From: an uncultured Pirellulales bacterium
Lineage (GTDB): Bacteria > Planctomycetota > Planctomycetia > Pirellulales > Lacipirellulaceae
Length of the DNA stretch: 5,788 nucleotides
Assembly: GCA_947258835.1 (NCBI GenBank)
Contig: CAMYJY010000143.1
Coordinates: 1 to 5,788 of the forward strand
Reading direction: 5' to 3'
The notes under the pieces were generated by a model. It was not told the origin of the DNA and did no database searches. It saw nothing but the letters and a program-made list of their open reading frames with translations. The translations under genes and the position numbers were made by a program. Below are positions 4,723 through 5,788 of the stretch, one piece after another. How positions within the stretch are numbered: position 1 is the first letter of the stretch; each line of letters opens with the position of its first letter.

Positions 4723-5616
4723 ATGTGGCCCAGATTGCCATCAGGCCGGATTGCAAGTTTCCTCCGCTGCTGTCGCGGAGCAACGGCGCCGGAGTACGCA
4801 ATCCTGATCCTGGCCGTCACCGCTGTCTTGCTTTTTACTCTCGGACCGCTCGGTCAACATGTGGCGCGCTCTTTTAGCAACGCTGGAGACAAAGCCGGCA
4901 GCATGGTGGTTTCAGCGGACACCCCACCACCGACGCATGTGCAAGATTCTGAGGTGGCTACGACCTCGGAGGAAGTTGCATCATGGAAACTGTGGGCCAG
5001 TGCGCTGGGCGTGACGTTCTTGGCAATCGCCTTGGTGCGAAAATTTTATCGCCCGCAGACGCGTCAGCAGAGTACTTCTGAACCGCGTCCCCTGGCAAAA
5101 AACATGCGCGATCCCTCATCTCCCACGAGTGTCGAAAAGCGGCAACAAATTGCCAGGCGTCTCTACAAGCACGCCGAGACCTTGCTGCAAGGGGATATTG
5201 AGGTGCGCCATCTCATGACGAGCAGTCCCGTTTCGGTCCGGCCTCAGGCAGCGGTTGCTGCGGCCCGCCAGGTGATGGAGGATCAGTGTCTGGACTACTT
5301 GCTGGTCTGCGATGCCGACGGGAAGCTGCGGGGACTTGTCAGTCATTACTATCTGCAATGCACCAGGGCCAAGCGCGTCGCGGATGCCATGCTGCCGAAT
5401 CCACTCTTCGTGACCTCCCAAGCGTTGCTCAGTCCAACGGTGACCCACATGCTGAACCAAGGCGTGTCCTGTGTGGCTGTTGTCGAACATGACCGCGCCA
5501 TCGGGATGATTACAACGATGGACATTCAGCTTACGCTGCAGGCCGCGCTGCAAGTACTGGCGCGGTCGGCATATGAAAAACCAAGCAGCGAGTTCCCGTC
5601 CACGACGACCGCTTAG
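4723..5616 (+). CDS. Flp-pilin-like N-terminus fused to a tandem CBS-domain pair
   Basis: A 297-residue predicted inner-membrane protein. From ATG 4723, a basic leader ends in RG followed by ATAPEYAILILAVTAVLL, matching the class III (Flp/TadE-type) prepilin cleavage site: Gly19, then Glu at +5 and Tyr at +6, running into transmembrane helix 1 (about 25-42). A Pro-rich loop follows, then helix 2 (about 89-106, WASALGVTFLAIALV) with positive charges after it. Two CBS domains (about 160-215, beginning VRHLMTSSPVSV, and about 217-282, beginning VADAMLPNPLFV) fill the C-terminal half. CBS pairs bind AMP, ATP or related ligands. Two helices place the CBS pair in the cytoplasm by the positive-inside rule; this is inference. 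Longer starts at 4633 (GTG, 327 aa), 4675 or 4678 are possible. The fusion is unusual; the function is unknown, and true pilin assembly seems unlikely. Confidence 0.85.
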   Translation: MWPRLPSGRIASFLRCCRGATAPEYAILILAVTAVLLFTLGPLGQHVARSFSNAGDKAGSMVVSADTPPPTHVQDSEVATTSEEVASWKLWASALGVTFLAIALVRKFYRPQTRQQSTSEPRPLAKNMRDPSSPTSVEKRQQIARRLYKHAETLLQGDIEVRHLMTSSPVSVRPQAAVAAARQVMEDQCLDYLLVCDADGKLRGLVSHYYLQCTRAKRVADAMLPNPLFVTSQALLSPTVTHMLNQGVSCVAVVEHDRAIGMITTMDIQLTLQAALQVLARSAYEKPSSEFPSTTTA

Positions 5617-5618
5617 AA

Positions 5619-5633
5619 CTCAAACTGAAAACA
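5619..5633 (+). repeat. 15-nt direct repeat, copy 1
   Basis: CTCAAACTGAAAACA begins 3 nt after the stop codon of the Flp-like/CBS gene and is repeated exactly at 5690-5704. Flanking bases are also similar (GCTTAGA before and AGGCTTCC after, versus GCTAAGACAG and GGGGCTCC), so the imperfect repeat spans about 30 nt. Confidence 0.7.
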
Positions 5634-5689
5634 AGGCTTCCAATCCTGTTCGGCACAAGATTTGGACAACCGTCTGCGTGCTAAGACAG

Positions 5690-5704
5690 CTCAAACTGAA
5701 AACA
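5690..5704 (+). repeat. 15-nt direct repeat, copy 2, next to a ribosome-binding site
   Basis: Exact second copy of CTCAAACTGAAAACA, 71 bp after the first. It runs directly into the AGGGG ribosome-binding sequence of the downstream gene, so this copy may form part of a translation-initiation or regulatory region. The first copy has no start codon at the matching place. Confidence 0.65.
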
Positions 5705-5708
5705 GGGG
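5704..5708 (+). promoter_or_regulatory. Ribosome-binding site AGGGG for the gene at 5713
   Basis: AGGGG sits 4 nt before ATG 5713, slightly close but the best Shine-Dalgarno match near the right end, and it supports that start. Confidence 0.45.
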
Positions 5709-5712
5709 CTCC

Positions 5713-5788
5713 ATGAAGCCGGTAAAGCCCGAGAAAACAGCCCCCGTTTCCGCACCGCGGCAGCTCACCAAGAAACCTAGTTGGGAGG
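5713..5788 (+). CDS. Start of an unidentified gene, cut by the window edge
   Basis: The frame from ATG 5713 stays open to the end, giving 25 residues that begin MKPVKPEKTAPVSAPRQL. The piece is rich in Lys, Pro and Ala, looks disordered, and has no signal peptide or recognisable motif. An AGGGG precedes it, and it lies 96 bp after the Flp-like/CBS gene on the same strand, so the two could be co-transcribed. The product cannot be identified from this fragment. Confidence 0.5.
   Translation, partial: MKPVKPEKTAPVSAPRQLTKKPSWE

Noticed and set aside
5116..5553. A 145-codon minus-strand frame opposite the CBS domains
   Set aside because: The plus-strand CBS pair is well conserved, so this is its antisense shadow.

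Overview
The window looks like a chromosomal stretch from a moderately GC-rich bacterium, most plausibly a planctomycete. This is an inference from a long-form SerA, an FHA-GAF-PP2C phosphatase, a stand-alone BON protein, weak Shine-Dalgarno signals and roomy hairpin-rich intergenic DNA. No rRNA or marker gene is present to prove it. There is no phage, transposase or CRISPR signature.

Layout. (1) Positions 1-1449 (+) hold the 3' part of serA, D-3-phosphoglycerate dehydrogenase; its N-terminus lies before the window. (2) Positions 1450-2196 hold no credible gene. They are packed with inverted repeats, an 80-bp-period tandem duplication and 12-14 nt GC-rich inverted repeats that bracket about 415 bp. 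(3) A small BON-domain gene (2197-2424, +) converges, with a 6-bp gap, on a complete gene for an FHA-GAF-PP2C (RsbU/SpoIIE-type) phosphatase (2431-4110, -). (4) A roughly 320-bp divergent intergenic region separates the phosphatase from a complete tRNA-Gln(CUG) at 4431-4501 (+). (5) After about 220 bp comes a gene for an unusual membrane protein (about 4723-5616, +). It has a Flp-pilin-like class III leader and transmembrane segment, a second transmembrane helix, and then a pair of CBS domains. (6) A 96-bp spacer with a 15-nt direct repeat leads to the first 25 codons of another gene that runs off the right edge (5713 onward).

How the genes relate. There is no clear single pathway. SerA makes serine. 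The phosphatase joins phosphothreonine recognition (FHA) and small-molecule or partner sensing (GAF) to a Ser/Thr phosphatase, as in partner-switching or stress signalling. The tRNA-Gln is housekeeping. The Flp-like/CBS fusion is the most unusual coding feature: the predicted topology places an adenosyl-nucleotide-sensing CBS pair in the cytoplasm behind a pilin-type membrane anchor. The hairpin-rich region after serA is the most unusual noncoding feature.
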